Source: Sanderia malayensis
Lineage: Eukaryota > Cnidaria > Scyphozoa > Semaeostomeae > Pelagiidae
Reading direction: 5' to 3'
NCBI GenBank assembly: GCA_013076295.1
Contig: RQOL01000024.1
Span: forward strand, 1-64,000
Length of the DNA: 64,000 bases
Part shown: positions 34,992-46,996 of the stretch, in pieces
Position numbering within the stretch: the stretch's first letter is position 1
Layout: every line of letters starts with the position of its first letter
Position numbers and translations under genes: made by a program
The notes under the pieces: generated by a model
Database searches by the model: none
What the model was told of the DNA's origin: nothing
Seen by the model: the letters and a program-made list of their open reading frames with translations, nothing else

Positions 34992-36302
34992 TTGGAAAAC
35001 GATATTTGGTTGGCTTATCTGGTTTGGTTATTAACTTTAATTCGTGGTCAGAATCGAGAAGGCCCAAAAAAGGCCAATTTTATTTCGACAGCTAATAGAT
35101 TAACTCTAAATACAAATAAATCTAATTATCTAATAATAAAGCCTCGTCAGAAGACAGCCACTAAAAGTATAAATATCTCTATAAATGGTGAAGAACTTAA
35201 AGAATCAGAATATATTAAATACCTTGGTGTTCTAATAGATAAGAATCTCACATGGAAACCTCACATTCAGAATGTAAACATTAAAGTTTCGAAAAGTTTA
35301 GGCATTTTAGCAAAATTAAGATATTATGTACCTAAAAACATTTTGCTTAATATTCATAATTCTTTTATTTCTCCACATATAAATTATGGTCTGATAAACT
35401 GGGGAGGAACCTACTCTAAAACTCTAGATCCTTTGCGAACAAAACTTAAACAAGCAGTAAGAATAATTCTTTTTAAGAAAAGAACAGAACATAGCAAACC
35501 GCTCTTTAAGGAATTGAGTCTTCTCACTTTCGATGATATTTACAAACTTGAATGCGCGAAATTTATGTTTGATGTTTCAAAGGGAAATGTTGATAGTTGC
35601 ATTTGTGATTTCTTTCATCTTACCAGTACAAGCCACGCCATCAAAACAAGGCAGGCCACTAGCGGAAATTTTTCCCAACCTTCGCTCAGAACCAATTACA
35701 AATCGTTCTTTATTACAAATTCTGGTGTAAAAATCTGGAACAGTATACCAAATACTATCAAATGTACTAATTCCAAAAAAGCATTTTCACGTTTTCTAAA
35801 ACAATCTATTCTTGAAAAATATAAGTAAAATCCAAAAATACAATTCATCCCGTTGATCCAAATAATATGCCTTAATTAATATGCCTTAATTAATATGCCT
35901 TAAATTGTTATTGTTGTTATTACCTATTATTAATATTAATATTGATTTTCTTTAATTTTAATTCATTTTTCATTGATTATTCTTTTCTTTTATTTAATCA
36001 TTTTTTGTCATTATCGACTAATTTTCTTCTTAAAATATCTTTCTTATACATTTGAAACATATTCGTGTATATTTCACTTTTATCTATTTCTAACACGTCA
36101 CTGAGGTCATATGGCTTCGATAGCTCTTTTCAGAGCTCTTTCCATATGTCCTTCAGCAATAACTTTGTAAACTGATGTAATACCTATATTCTTCTCTGTT
36201 CGATTAAAAGTTAACTTAAATATTCATCATATCGTTTTCTCGTATCATTGTAATTAAATATTGTTATTGTTGAAAAATACATGAAATTGAAATTGAAATT
36301 GA
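34992..36302 (+). mobile_element. 5'-truncated CR1/Jockey-like LINE
   Basis: The frame 34,992-35,828 encodes the end of a non-LTR reverse transcriptase, starting just after the YADD box would occur: NRLTLNTNKSNYLII, then IKYLGVLIDKNLTWKPHI, then a thumb/C-terminal part with INYGLINWGG and VKIWNSIPNTIK. The stop is at 35,828. The 3' UTR has triplicate ATTAATATGCCTTA units (35,863-35,903) and the element ends in a GAAATT tandem tail at about 36,281-36,302. The 5' part of ORF2 and the endonuclease are missing, the usual outcome of incomplete target-primed reverse transcription. Confidence 0.88.
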
Positions 36303-36547
36303 CAAGAACACAGGAGTTGCTTTCTTGTCGTGGGGTTAATTTGACAAAAGTGAATGCCTGGAAGGTGTGCGGAAGTGTAGTAGGCTCCCAAAACTATTGT
36401 GTCATCATTTTCACCATCATTATGTATTTTATTGTTTTAGCAGGGGATATTGAAAGTAATCCCGGTCCAGAAAATCTTGACTTCAGATTTCAAGGGGTTT
36501 CCTACATTTATTCCCCTGTTTTTGGTATTGTTTTGTTTACATGGTAA
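36303..36547 (+). other. ORF with 2A ribosome-skipping peptide
   Basis: The frame encodes a hydrophobic stretch (IIFTIIMYFIVLAG) followed at 36,443-36,469 by GDIESNPGP, the full D-[VI]-E-x-N-P-G-P 2A consensus. During translation such a peptide makes the ribosome skip the Gly-Pro bond. N-terminal 2A sequences after a hydrophobic run are known in CR1-like LINEs and in some NLR proteins of invertebrates. The only ATG upstream (36,281) lies in the tail of the preceding LINE, so the native start is probably lost. The frame ends 26 codons after the 2A. Most likely the 5' fragment of another LINE. Confidence 0.7.
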
Positions 36548-37033
36548 AGTCACGTCAACAAAGATTTGAATTTTGTCTTTGATCTTCCAACTGAGCGCAC
36601 ACCACCTCTTGATAGAATAATTTCCTAAAATCTATTATTGCTGAAATTCCAAAATCCAGCTACGAAACGTAGATGTGAATAAGAAATGTCAAATACAAAT
36701 GACAACATTCAAACACATCAAATATAGAGAAACGACCTGTTACCAATATAGATATCTGGGCTTCCAAGCACGCTAAACACCCCCTCTCCATATTTTTTGA
36801 AGCACTCATTTCAAAACATATCGTTTTAATCAAATGCTAGATGCTTTAGTCCTGGTTACATCACAGCAGCACTCATTTTAACAATGTTAACAGCTAGTCT
36901 AAGCTATAGAAACAGGAGAATATTTCTATTCTCATGTCTTCTCATGTAAAAAGCCACAGCCAGAACAATTGAATTGGATGCTCCTGTGTTGTGGAAATGC
37001 AAGCAACTTTTCGGATGTAAGTTATCGGGATGA
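36548..37033. other. Non-coding stretch before HLCS
   Basis: No gene or named repeat is seen until the right inverted repeat at 37,034. Confidence 0.5.
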
Positions 37034-37120
37034 GCGACCGAAGCAAGTTTTCGTTTTTGTTCCCGATTTTGGTATCCGAGAATTTACCTACTTTGAACCG
37101 TTGATATCTTTCATCTACCT

Positions 37121-37400
37121 ACCTGTCTTTATTTATTTACTTTTTTCTTGTGATTTTATTCACACAATAATTATGCTTCTTTTGTTTATGGCTTGAATAT
37201 CATGCAAAAAGCAAAATAATGAAACAAATAAAGAAATTTGTGATTTGGATTTACTCGCCCTTTGCAGCATCATTTTGTTTATTTTGAGCAGTGTTCGCGA
37301 TCGCAATCGAATCCGATGCTGAATGGCATGTTGAACCGGAGGATGAATCCGAATCGGAGGATGAACCGGGGGATGAATACAATGCTGATGCTGAATGGTT
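37121..37400 (+). repeat. Dispersed repeat with acidic coding stretch, copy 1
   Basis: It matches 63,725-64,000. It holds a pyrimidine-rich stretch ending in AG (about 37,270-37,288) and then a frame with an acidic repeat (ESDAEWHVEPEDESESEDEP). The frame runs on past the repeat to a stop near 37,463. It has an extra 12 bases (two GATGCT-like steps) relative to the other copy, a change that keeps the frame. It could be a last exon of a transposon gene; its acidic DAEW words recall the FB-1 and FB-2 tails, but this is weak. Confidence 0.55.
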
Positions 37401-37528
37401 AAACTTTCTTTCTTTTAATTTTGTGAACTTCTCCAGATGTTTTTATGATACCCAGCGCTGGTAGAAAACTCTTCAGTTTACAGCAGATATTTCCTTTGAA
37501 TATCTTGTTTGGATTTAATTCGAAATGG

Positions 37529-40500
37529 ATGAGGATGCAACAGATGAGAAGCTTGCCTCCTGGTAAGTTTTATTCAGTTTAATTCACGCCATCGGATCGA
37601 ACTAGGGGTGCAGGAGGCCTTGTACCACCGATATCAGATATGACACGGACTATTTTACGGCTTATTTGGATTGATATTAACGAACGGAGTGGTCATACAT
37701 CAATCAATTATCTCACACACACAATGGGGATGGGGTGACATAACATACAATTTGGGACGAATGTATAGGTATATTTTGGAAAACTAACATAGTTGGTAGG
37801 CGGAGCGGAGGGTATTTTTCATCATCATTCCCTTCATGCGACAACCAATTTCCGATGAATCACATGTGCAAAATGTAGCACTGGCACACTCTGGGGATAA
37901 AGTTGGAACATTCTTTTAGAACAATGCTAGTTGTTCTTTGCACACTCAGATCTCATTTGAATTTGCCATAATCTACTGAAATTGTCATGTTCTTGAGCTG
38001 AAATATCATAATTCTTATAATTTTGTCTCCTAATGACTGGGTATATTTGTAACGGAATGTCCATATATATAAATAAGCGTGACACTGACACGGATATACA
38101 TCAAATCACATAATTTTATGGTATTGAACATGACAGATGATAATTGTTTGAAAAACTTGGCCCTGGTTTGCTTGCAGCACTGATCACTGATCTCACACAC
38201 ACATTCAACATTTCTTATAATAAATAGATAGATTTGAATTTGTTGCAGAATTCCTCATTCAATCTTACTTGAATATTTTTAAGCTGACATTGATTTTAAT
38301 GTTGTGAAATTTTTGTTTCTATTTCCCGAGATCTGCATTTTGAACTTGTATAAACTTCTGTGAAACTTTCAACAAGAGTATAATTTTCCTGCTATAATAT
38401 TTTGCTGTGAATTTAATGTGGATAGTAAAAAAGTCAAACACAAAGATTCATGAATGTTGAACTATTTTTTTTGTAGCCATTCAAGTAAAGCCTCCAAACA
38501 TTGTCATTATCAGTCAGAAACAAGATAACTTTTCCAAATGGAAATTAATTCTGGAGAGATTGCTGTCTCAACATACCTATGTTATTTACAACTTGGAAAG
38601 AAAAGAACTTCTTAAAACATACTGGTTGGATAATATTGCATTGGTTCTCGTTGATTATGTTACAAACCTGGAAGAAAAAGAAAGCCAAAACTTGAATAAT
38701 TTCCTCAGAAAAGGTGGCAGTTGTCTAGCTCATTGCTGTTTTTTTCCCTGCAAAGATCATGTTATTGAGTATTCATCTGTTTTGTCAAAGCACGAGTGCT
38801 CATTTCCTATTGACAGAAGATTCAGTACATTTGATGGGCTTGTTAACTCAGGCCTAATGGATTATTGCGGTAAGAATGTTGAAAATCCCATCATAATAGA
38901 TTTATCGCTGAGATAATTCTAAAATATCTACAATTTAATTCTGATAAGATGTATAAATGGTCTGAAGTCTGGCAGCACTGTTTTATTGTCAGATCAAAAT
39001 TTGTTATTTTAAAGTTAAGCCAGCCAGTTTAGTGTGACTGTTTTGTTGGAATTTAATAAAGTGATATTGCCTGCTGTGATTAATTTTGATTAATCAAAGG
39101 TTCACCAATTATGTAATTAGATTATACAATCAAGTTCTCTTACAATGATGTGATCTTATCTCTATGCTATTTTAGGTATGCCACTACATGATACATTTTG
39201 CTGCACCAGTGCAGAGCAAAAGTCAGTATTGGCTGCAAAAAAATTTGGTACTGGGCACCTTGTAGTTTCTGCACTTGATATACTTGCAACATTGGAGTTA
39301 AATGGTCAGGAATCCCTTTCTGATGTTAGCCAGTCAAATGTGCTTTCTCTGTTGTCAATAGTTCTTCAAAACCTAGGATTGAGTTGTCGCAAAGATGAAA
39401 TTTTCGAACCAGTGCAATTAACACCTGGGTATCTGTTCGGTTTATCTCAGGTATTTCTGCAAACCAATCAATTGATTTTGATCATTTTATATTAATCACA
39501 GACAAAAGTCTTTAAACGATGATTTACCTATGTCATTTTTATCTGCAAAGCTAATATAGTGACCCCCATTACAATAAATTTCTCTAATTGCAATATACAG
39601 TACCACCCTTTATTTATTTGCAAGCTTATAATTGTGTAGCCCATTTGCAGCAATAGTCGCTTTCCGCTTTATGAATTTTTGATAGGGGGAGGGGGAGGTG
39701 ACAGTGGTATCTTGATTGAAGTAAGCCATATTTGAGACTGTGAATGAATAATCTTAATTGTAAAAATTTACTACATTTCAGAATGTTGGTAATTTCATCT
39801 CAAGCAATCAGCCGAAGCTCAATAAGCCACAACAAATGGATCAGCATTTTACTTGTCAACTGTTCTTTTCAAATAATCATGAGATTGAAAGTTCTCTACA
39901 TACTGATGATAATTATTTCCCCATTTTACTACGTGAGAAAGATGCAACCTGTGATGTTGTGAATAATTTCTTCAATATTCAAACATTCTGGAAACATTTG
40001 GATACTAAGAAACTTGGAAGACTTGCTATATATTCAAAGACAGTCACATCTACTCAGTTTCTTCTGGAAAGGTATGAAGCTTTCGTATTTTATGAATGCG
40101 ATGCCATATGAGTGGCATTGTTGTCTATGTGTGTTTGTCTCACCACTGCCAATCAATCTTTCAAACCTCATAGATTGTGTGGAGTGGTGGATACCTGTCC
40201 CTTTGTTTTTTCGCCCTTAGTTGCGTGACAAAAAATGCCTTGCATTCCCCACTATTTCCTGAATGATCTACTGTAACCATCTATCTATTGTTTTTATTTC
40301 TTTGGATGTGGTGTACATACTAAAACCTTTTTATACCTATATTGAATAGTGTGTATTTTCTATCATGGTTGTGGGCTTGAACGAGTTTTTGTAGATATTC
40401 CTGACAGTTTTACTTTAGCAAGCAAAGCAGAGGGAAATGTTTTGAAGAATAACATCCCTCTGTTTGCCAGCTAAATGAATTGTCAAACCGATTTGTGATC

Positions 40501-43382
40501 ATGTCCTACAAAAACGTGTAGAAAGTATACAACCCTCATTGTGCGTTGAAGACTTTAAAAGCATACTTTCATTGCAATAAAACAGCCAAATCTTTTTTGA
40601 AATTATGAAGATGGCCTACAAACAGCTTGGGTAAAGTTTATTTGGTCACCTTTAGATGTTGAGAGTCCACAATATCTTATGCAATTTTAACGTTAATGTC
40701 CGAGAATCGAGTTAAGAAGTCTTAGTTTGTAAATTGAACTTTGTGATCTTCAAGATGTTCCATGAATGTGAATATTCAATTTTTGCTGTATTCAATATTC
40801 ATGATTTTGGGGTGTTCTTGTGTTCTTGTGGGGGTGTTCTTGGCTCTCATGCAAATGTTTTTGCCCTTTTTTATTCAGGATAACTTCGTCATTTTCTTCC
40901 TGTGATGGTCTTACAGTAATTGCTGGTCAGCAATTAAAAGGCAAAGGTAATTAACGTTAAGTGCTCTGTTTGTTCAGCAGAAATCAGATAACTGAGATTC
41001 TTCACACGGGGGAATGCTGGGAATATCCTTTTGTCGTTAGACAACATTGTGACTGAAAAACCACTTATGTGCAGTATGTGCAGCTACGCCTGGCTTAACA
41101 GATAATGGGGAGGATATAAATCACGGGAAAGTGGTTCCAGGGCACTATGTTTTCGATTGTAAGGAGTCAAGTAGGTCATCAATTTTTTGTATCACCTCAG
41201 AACAAAGCAAGTGTGAAATTGGATGTTTTTCTGACTTGAGGAAAGCTCGAACTATCCAGGCCAGGAATTATGAGGCTCAGGGGAATCGATTTAGAGATTG
41301 TACAAAACCTCTTGTTTTGTTTATAGGGAGAGGTGGAAATAAATGGCTTTCTCCAGACGGCTGCATGATGTTTTCTTTGGCAATGCATGTCAATATTTCT
41401 TCTGCGATTGGTAAGAGACTTCCTTTTCTGCAACATATTGTGGCAGTTGCCGTTGTAAAAGCAATAAGAGAAATTTATGGATACGAGGTTTGTCGAATTC
41501 TTTGTGACTTATCCTCTGATTCACCTTACTTACTTGTTTTGAAAAGAATCTTGGAGCTTACGCTATTATTCTTTCTGTAGCTTTTGGAACACGAGGGTTC
41601 ATTATCTGAAATATTTTTAACGAGCCTTAGCTTTATAGCATTACTGTCTTATCACTATGGGCTTAAAACTGAGAAGACTTTGCTTTCAATTATCATTTCA
41701 TTAATTGATATGTTTGTATTTGGTGACATGATATTTGCTTCGTCACTTTCTAGGAATTAAAAATTGGTATAAAATGGCCTAACGATATATACTTTGGCCA
41801 TAGCTCCAAGATCGGAGGCTTAATCGTCAGTTCATCAGTATGTGGTGGAGAATTCAAAACTATCATTGGTATGTACTGGTATTATATGCAGTGATTGTCT
41901 CACTTTTATTCTATGCTATAGTAACATAATATTTTTTATAACAGTAAACTCCCCTTTACTTGAACCCCCAATAAATCGAATGATTGTCTTTGTCCCTTTA
42001 AAAGTCCGAGCTATTGGGTATTAATTTACGGCTGTATTTCGAAGTTTTGTTTTATTATTTCATCCAAACATTGGGCTTTTGTAGGTGTTGGCTTGAATGT
42101 TGCAAACAAGAAACCTACGGTATGCTTAAACAGCATAATTGATAAGCATAACTCGGAACATGCTTCGTCTTTACAACATATATCTATCGAAGAAGTTATT
42201 GGACGCACATTGACAAACATTGAGGTATTGCAAGACATCTTTGAAAGAAGCGGTCATGCGACATTCTCTAACATCTATTACAAGTATTGGCTTCATAGGT
42301 AAGTTTGATTTGTCATTCTAATTTATTCGTAGCAGTTCGATGGTATAAGTGAAGACTTTTCGTTCAAGTTTTTGCGGACTGTTTTCGATTGCACACACAA
42401 TACTACTGGTCCATAATCCATAGTCCTCCTCTGTTAACTATGCTTGAGCACATCTATTTCCAAATATCACATCGCCATTGTGATTTCAAACGGTCAAATT
42501 TGCACTAAAATGCCGGGTCTGTTATTTGACATAAATTCAGAAATTTCTACCGTAACTTTTTCCTGGGTGTTTTTTGAAAAAAAGACGGCTTTGTGATAAC
42601 TTATGGATAAAGAGTTTGAAAATTCCAACTAAAACAGCGAAGCTGTTTGATTTACTGAAGGTACTGCTTGATTTTAACTTGAGAATCACGTTCTTTGTAC
42701 TATTTACTATTTACGTTATCAGACCTGAAAAATTAATTATCTAACCTGTTTCTAACTACTTTAAATCCCCGAATAAGTCGGTTTCCAGCATATGCTATTG
42801 TCGTTTGCCATGGTTGGTTAACGAAACACCTAGAGTATGGAAATAAAGAACAACGGAAAGGTTCTACCTTTTATTTGCAAAAATGTTGAGTCTCAGTATG
42901 AGGACATTGAAGCTGTTAGTGTTGCAAAAAGCAATAAGTTTAAGCCAATAGTTTTAACTGGATAACTGAATAGTGAATACTATAACTTTTATAAAGCTTC
43001 ATATTGAATTAATATGCAGCTAAAATATTGGTTTGCTGGTTGCTAAAAATTGTTTAATAAAAACAATTTTTGTTGTCTGAAGTTTCAACTTTGATTTTGC
43101 GTAAAAGTTCAACTTTCATGTCTCAAAGCAAACATCTGAAATTTTAGGGATTTTTTAGACAGTGAAGGGTGGCGTAACAATGAGCAATTTTTTGTTCTTT
43201 CTTGCAGCAGTCAACAGATTCGCCTTGGGGATGATGATGGCGAGCAAGTAATCATTAAAGGTCTTGATGATAACGGATTTTTGTTAGTAGAAGGTGAAAA
43301 TAGAGGACTGATTTCTGTCCAGCCGGATGGGAATAGTTTTGATATGATGAAAGGGCTGATTAAATTGAAAACTAGCTATTAA
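37529..43382 (+). CDS. HLCS: Holocarboxylase synthetase (biotin-protein ligase), nine exons
   Basis: It attaches biotin to carboxylases via biotinyl-AMP, in cytosol and mitochondria. Exons: 37,529-37,562; 38,477-38,869; 39,176-39,450; 39,782-40,071; 40,879-40,946; 41,327-41,487; 41,754-41,868; 42,085-42,298; 43,208-43,382. All junctions are GT-AG, phases agree, total 1,725 bases, 574 residues; human HLCS is 726, the difference being N-terminal. Motifs: GKGRGGNKWLSPDG across exons 5-6 (residues ~352-365, biotin/ATP loop), KWPNDIYF in exon 7 (~414-421), KIGG, and the C-terminal cap (GLDDNGFLLV, DGNSFDM). Exon 1 is least certain: the ATG at 37,529 keeps frame, while the ATG at 37,525 has a better context but leads to an early stop after splicing. 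Exons 2-9 contain no indels, unlike the duplicated genes around. Confidence 0.93.
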
Positions 43383-44714
43383 ATTTCAGTTAACGTGACT
43401 CAAGTTTGGGTATTTCCGTGACTCAACCTCGGCCTCAGGTCTAATGTTGAGTATTTTGACTAGATTTGTTTTGAATGTATTCCTTAAATGTAAAAGGGCA
43501 ACATGTTATGTGTGTTAGAAGAATCGTATTCGTAAAACGAGTTTACCAAAATATAAATTCAACCTTAATAGAGAGCGCCGTATCACTTAAGCTTCTTTTG
43601 CCCAAATCTAAAACTGGAGTTTTTGTTGAAAATGTTTATCGCGGAAAACGAACATGTGAGCAAATACTCAGGCGCAAGTCTTGGCCAAAATTTTGCCCCC
43701 CCCCATTCCTGCCTCAGTGGGAAATCGGACGACTTGAGTTTTTCAGTTTTGCCCGTGCATAGTATTGTTATATTCAGTACACTCTCTTCTTTATAAAAAT
43801 AATGGAAATCCCCGAGCCTGATGTGTTTCCATCAGGCTCGGGATAAATGTGTAATACAACTGACCTTCTCGCTTCAATGGTTCTGCTTTTTAAGAAAGAA
43901 AATAACAGGATTGCCACTTGCACGCATTGACTTTTAAAAGGACGTACTATTTACAAGTTAGTTTATCGATTTTCGTGAAAATAAACTTGTTCAGAAAATG
44001 ACGGAGCCAAAAGAACCAAAGGTTTTATATTTTGCTTTTTTACGTGACGAATGAGCAAATGGCCACGTAGTTACAAGGTTAAAAGTGTTTTGTTTGGCAT
44101 TCTCCAGAAAAGGGTTTAATTGGCTCAAATATAATAAATTTTGTAGCTTTCTGTAGCTTTTATAGCTCTCTGTAGCTCTCCAGCTCTCTTGCTCTCATCA
44201 CAAAAGTCGCACGGAACATTAATTCGGGATACAAGCGCTGGCTATTTCCTGGGGATCGCAGGGCATTTTTAAGGATGTTTCACTGGTGGGGCATTTAACA
44301 AAAGGGTGCTGTAGATAATATAGACTACAGATTAACAGGCTATCAAATCAACAGTACTTTTATAATATGGCTATAGACCACAAAACGAAAAGACTAATTG
44401 CTAGTTTATAACTAAAAGTTTCCATCTTTTCTGAAACTTTTCTTAACAAATTGACGTCTGCTGTAAGTCTCGAAGTCTGCTTCTCTGTTTCTTCGTTCTT
44501 TCGCAGCGCGAAAATGTGCAACAGCAGTGCTTCACATACAATCTTTACGCTCCTGCAAACAACAAATATGTCCGTTTTAAACAATCATCCCTTCTCTCTA
44601 CTACTATTTTCACAACAATTTTCAGGTTTAGTATAGTATCTCCCACTTACTTCATTCTTCTAATCTCTTTCTCCCTACATACACAATCTTCACATACACA
44701 ATCTTCTGCTATTA
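43383..44714. other. Region downstream of HLCS
   Basis: Apart from the hairpin at 43,811-43,842 and a short TAGCTCTCTG/TAGCTTTCTG direct repeat at 44,145-44,190, nothing is supported. The frame at 43,475-43,762 has no recognisable motif. Confidence 0.5.
43811..43842. other. Perfect 13-bp hairpin after HLCS
   Basis: CCCGAGCCTGATG and its exact inverse enclose the loop TGTTTC. It is much more GC-rich than its surroundings and lies ~430 bases after the HLCS stop. Whether it is transcribed is unknown. Confidence 0.8.
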
Positions 44715-44884
44715 AAAATAGATTCTTCTTGCTAATTTCTGAGGACAATTTTCCTGTATTGGTCTTCAATGGTAACTTCTTTATCTTTTTGAAAACTGAC
44801 AGATGGGAGCTCATGCAGAGGGCTTCTTGATGTTGCATTTAAGATCTTTCTTGGATGCAACAAGCTCATTCCTTTGAATAGATC

Positions 44885-46290
44885 TAACTAGCTTAGCAAG
44901 CGCTTATCGACTTGCTCTGTTGCTTCAATAAGGAAAAGAAGACACCGTTGCTGAACTTCAGTGATCTTTTCTTGAGCAAGGGCAGTATTTCCTTGTTTAG
45001 AAATAGACGACTGACAATCGTGCAGAAACTTCCCTCCGAACTGAACCTTATAAATATCCAGGTGCGTGCGCAACTGTATATATGCATATAAAAATTTAAA
45101 GAATAAAAACAGTCACTTGAAGTTAGAAAACGTTCGGCTTGACCGTTATCAAGTAATGAACCTTGTTCGATGGTAGTAGATTACCATGGACATCACAGAT
45201 ACGAGAACGCGAGGTTTTGTAGTGAAGTGACAACTCTTTTTGCATTTCCTCTGGGTCAGCATCAGTCGCTTGATAGAAGGCATTGACGTTTTCAAACTCT
45301 GTGACTAAATTTGACACGAAATGAAAATACAGCAAATTGACAGGATCATTGAGCATTTCCAAAATTGTGCACGCTTTGTAACGTGCATCTTGAGAGCTTG
45401 CATGCTCAGCAGCTGCAAAGTAGGCTTTTAACTCCTCCCAATTCACAAGGCAGTTGTATATAACTTTGCCCCTCACTGACCATCTTGTCTTTGAATATTT
45501 CTCAAATAGTGATGGCATCCCTTTACGTTCATCATCAGGATTCATCAAGCTGAATAATGTTTGAAAGGCATCTCTCCGAAGACTGCTCTTGGAAAACCAT
45601 TTAGGTATCTCTGCAAGTAGATAACCAAGGCTTGACGGAAGCTTTTCGAAAGCATATTTAACACACAATGCTGATGAATGGCAAATGCACTTTACCCAAA
45701 TACAGTTGGGAGCAGCAGTCTTCATTCTTGACCAGACAGAATTATGCTCACCAATCATCACTGAAGCTCCATCACACTCAAGTCCATTGCAATCCTTCAT
45801 CTTTAATCCTATACTCTCTATGCATTCGCTCATTGCTTCAAAGAAATCTCTGCCAGTAGCCTCTATCAATGGAATCAGATCAACAAAAGCTGAAACGATC
45901 TTCTTTTCCTTCTCGCTGTGACATCTGATAATAACAGACAACAATCTGGTGGAGGAGATGTCAGTGGATTCATCTACCATGATTGAAACATTTTTACGCT
46001 TTACATCATCAGCCTCGTATTTAAATAATCTGGTCGATCCATCACTTCCAACTAACAATTTGATTGCTCTGCCAGTTTTCCGAAATGCTCTTTTTTCCTG
46101 TTTATTCCTGACAACAATAATGTCATTCACATTAATTCCAGGATTACTTGACTAGTTATACCTTCCTTTTGGTTTGTACGCTCCCAGAAGACCTTATAGG
46201 TATTCATTCTTCCACAATAATGCAAATTTGTTCAGTAATCTGTGATTATATTGTGCCCGTTTCGACAAACTCGTCGTATTACAAATTTCG
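44885..46290 (-). pseudogene. BEL/Pao integrase tail fused to hAT transposase, right copy
   Basis: Inverted partner of 18,940-20,383, and the better preserved one. A single frame runs 46,130-45,123 (335 residues) with the DUF5641-like tail in about residues 1-48 and the hAT core after it, through KYSKTRWSVRG and a helical region. It is then cut by a 107-bp insertion (45,050-45,156); the hAT sequence resumes at 45,049. The hAT C-terminal dimerisation motif is not seen. Confidence 0.74.
45050..45156. mobile_element. 107-bp insertion with 8-bp target duplication, right arm only
   Basis: TGAACCTT occurs directly on both sides (45,042-45,049 and 45,157-45,164). The left arm of the inverted duplication has a single copy of this word and no insert. 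The inserted DNA is AT-rich with a TATATATGCATATA core and no clear inverted ends. The 8-bp duplication fits a hAT-type non-autonomous element. Confidence 0.78.
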
Positions 46291-46339
46291 AAGTATGCGT
46301 CATTCGCCAAGCGATTTAAGTTTTGACCGCATGTCCAAA

Positions 46340-46996
46340 GTTTCTTTCGGAAATCTCTGGACCTTCTAAAGTTTTAAAGGCTTGTTCTTCAAATGAGTTG
46401 ATCAGACACGTGAGCTTGTGTTTAGATGATAAATTTGGGTTTTCATCTATTGCGCATTTGAAGTTTTGCCAAAATGCCTGAAAGTTGGTCACATCTCCAT
46501 TGAATCTTTGCAGTGAAATTTTTGGCAGTCTTTTCCAACATCTGTCATGTTTGAAGTTTGACTTCTGTATTCGTCGCTTCTTCTTAGTAATTGATGTGGA
46601 GACGTCATTTCAAATACTTTTAAATTTGGTTCTGTTCTTGCTTCACTAAAAACTGTTCCTCTCTTGTGCTGCTTTAACTTGCAAATAATTTCTTCTATTT
46701 TTAAGTTTGTATCTGTGGTTTCTTCGATTTCTTTGCCTATATCGTTTATGTCGCATGTGTCTGAAATTTCGTTGTTGAATGCCGTGAGTGATTTCTGTTT
46801 TGCCTGGAGGGATTTTACCCATAGCTTCTACTTTTGCTCTCATTTCAAAATTCATTGGGTTTCTGGTTCTTATGATTTCGTTAGCTTCTCTTTCAATTTT
46901 TGACATTATGGTTCTGTTCCCACCGCGTACCTTCTTGAGTCTCTTGATTGCTAGATTTTCGTTCGATGCTCCTTCATTGTTTTCTGAATTCGCCAT
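46340..46996 (-). pseudogene. BEL/Pao gag (DUF1759-type), right copy
   Basis: Inverted partner of 18,234-18,905. The start is at 46,996. An extra G near 46,813 breaks the N-terminal frame earlier than in the left copy; the RFNGD block follows near 46,515-46,480. Confidence 0.7.

Larger units (their letters stand above)
33265..37121. mobile_element. Region bounded by ~88-bp inverted repeats
   Basis: 33,265-33,353 and 37,034-37,121 are inverted copies (shared core GATGAAAGATATCAACGG) with about 90 percent identity. Sequence just outside on the left (to 33,262) continues in the duplicate at 61,443-61,482. Sequence just outside on the right (ACCTGTCTTTATTTATTTAC) recurs at 63,725 next to a different neighbour. 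This fits an inserted TIR element of ~3.86 kb that later took in a LINE. No transposase is visible in it. Confidence 0.5.

Noticed and set aside
36281..36302. ATG at 36,281 as the start of the 2A protein
   Set aside because: It belongs to the GAAATT tail of the preceding LINE, so it is unlikely to be the native start.
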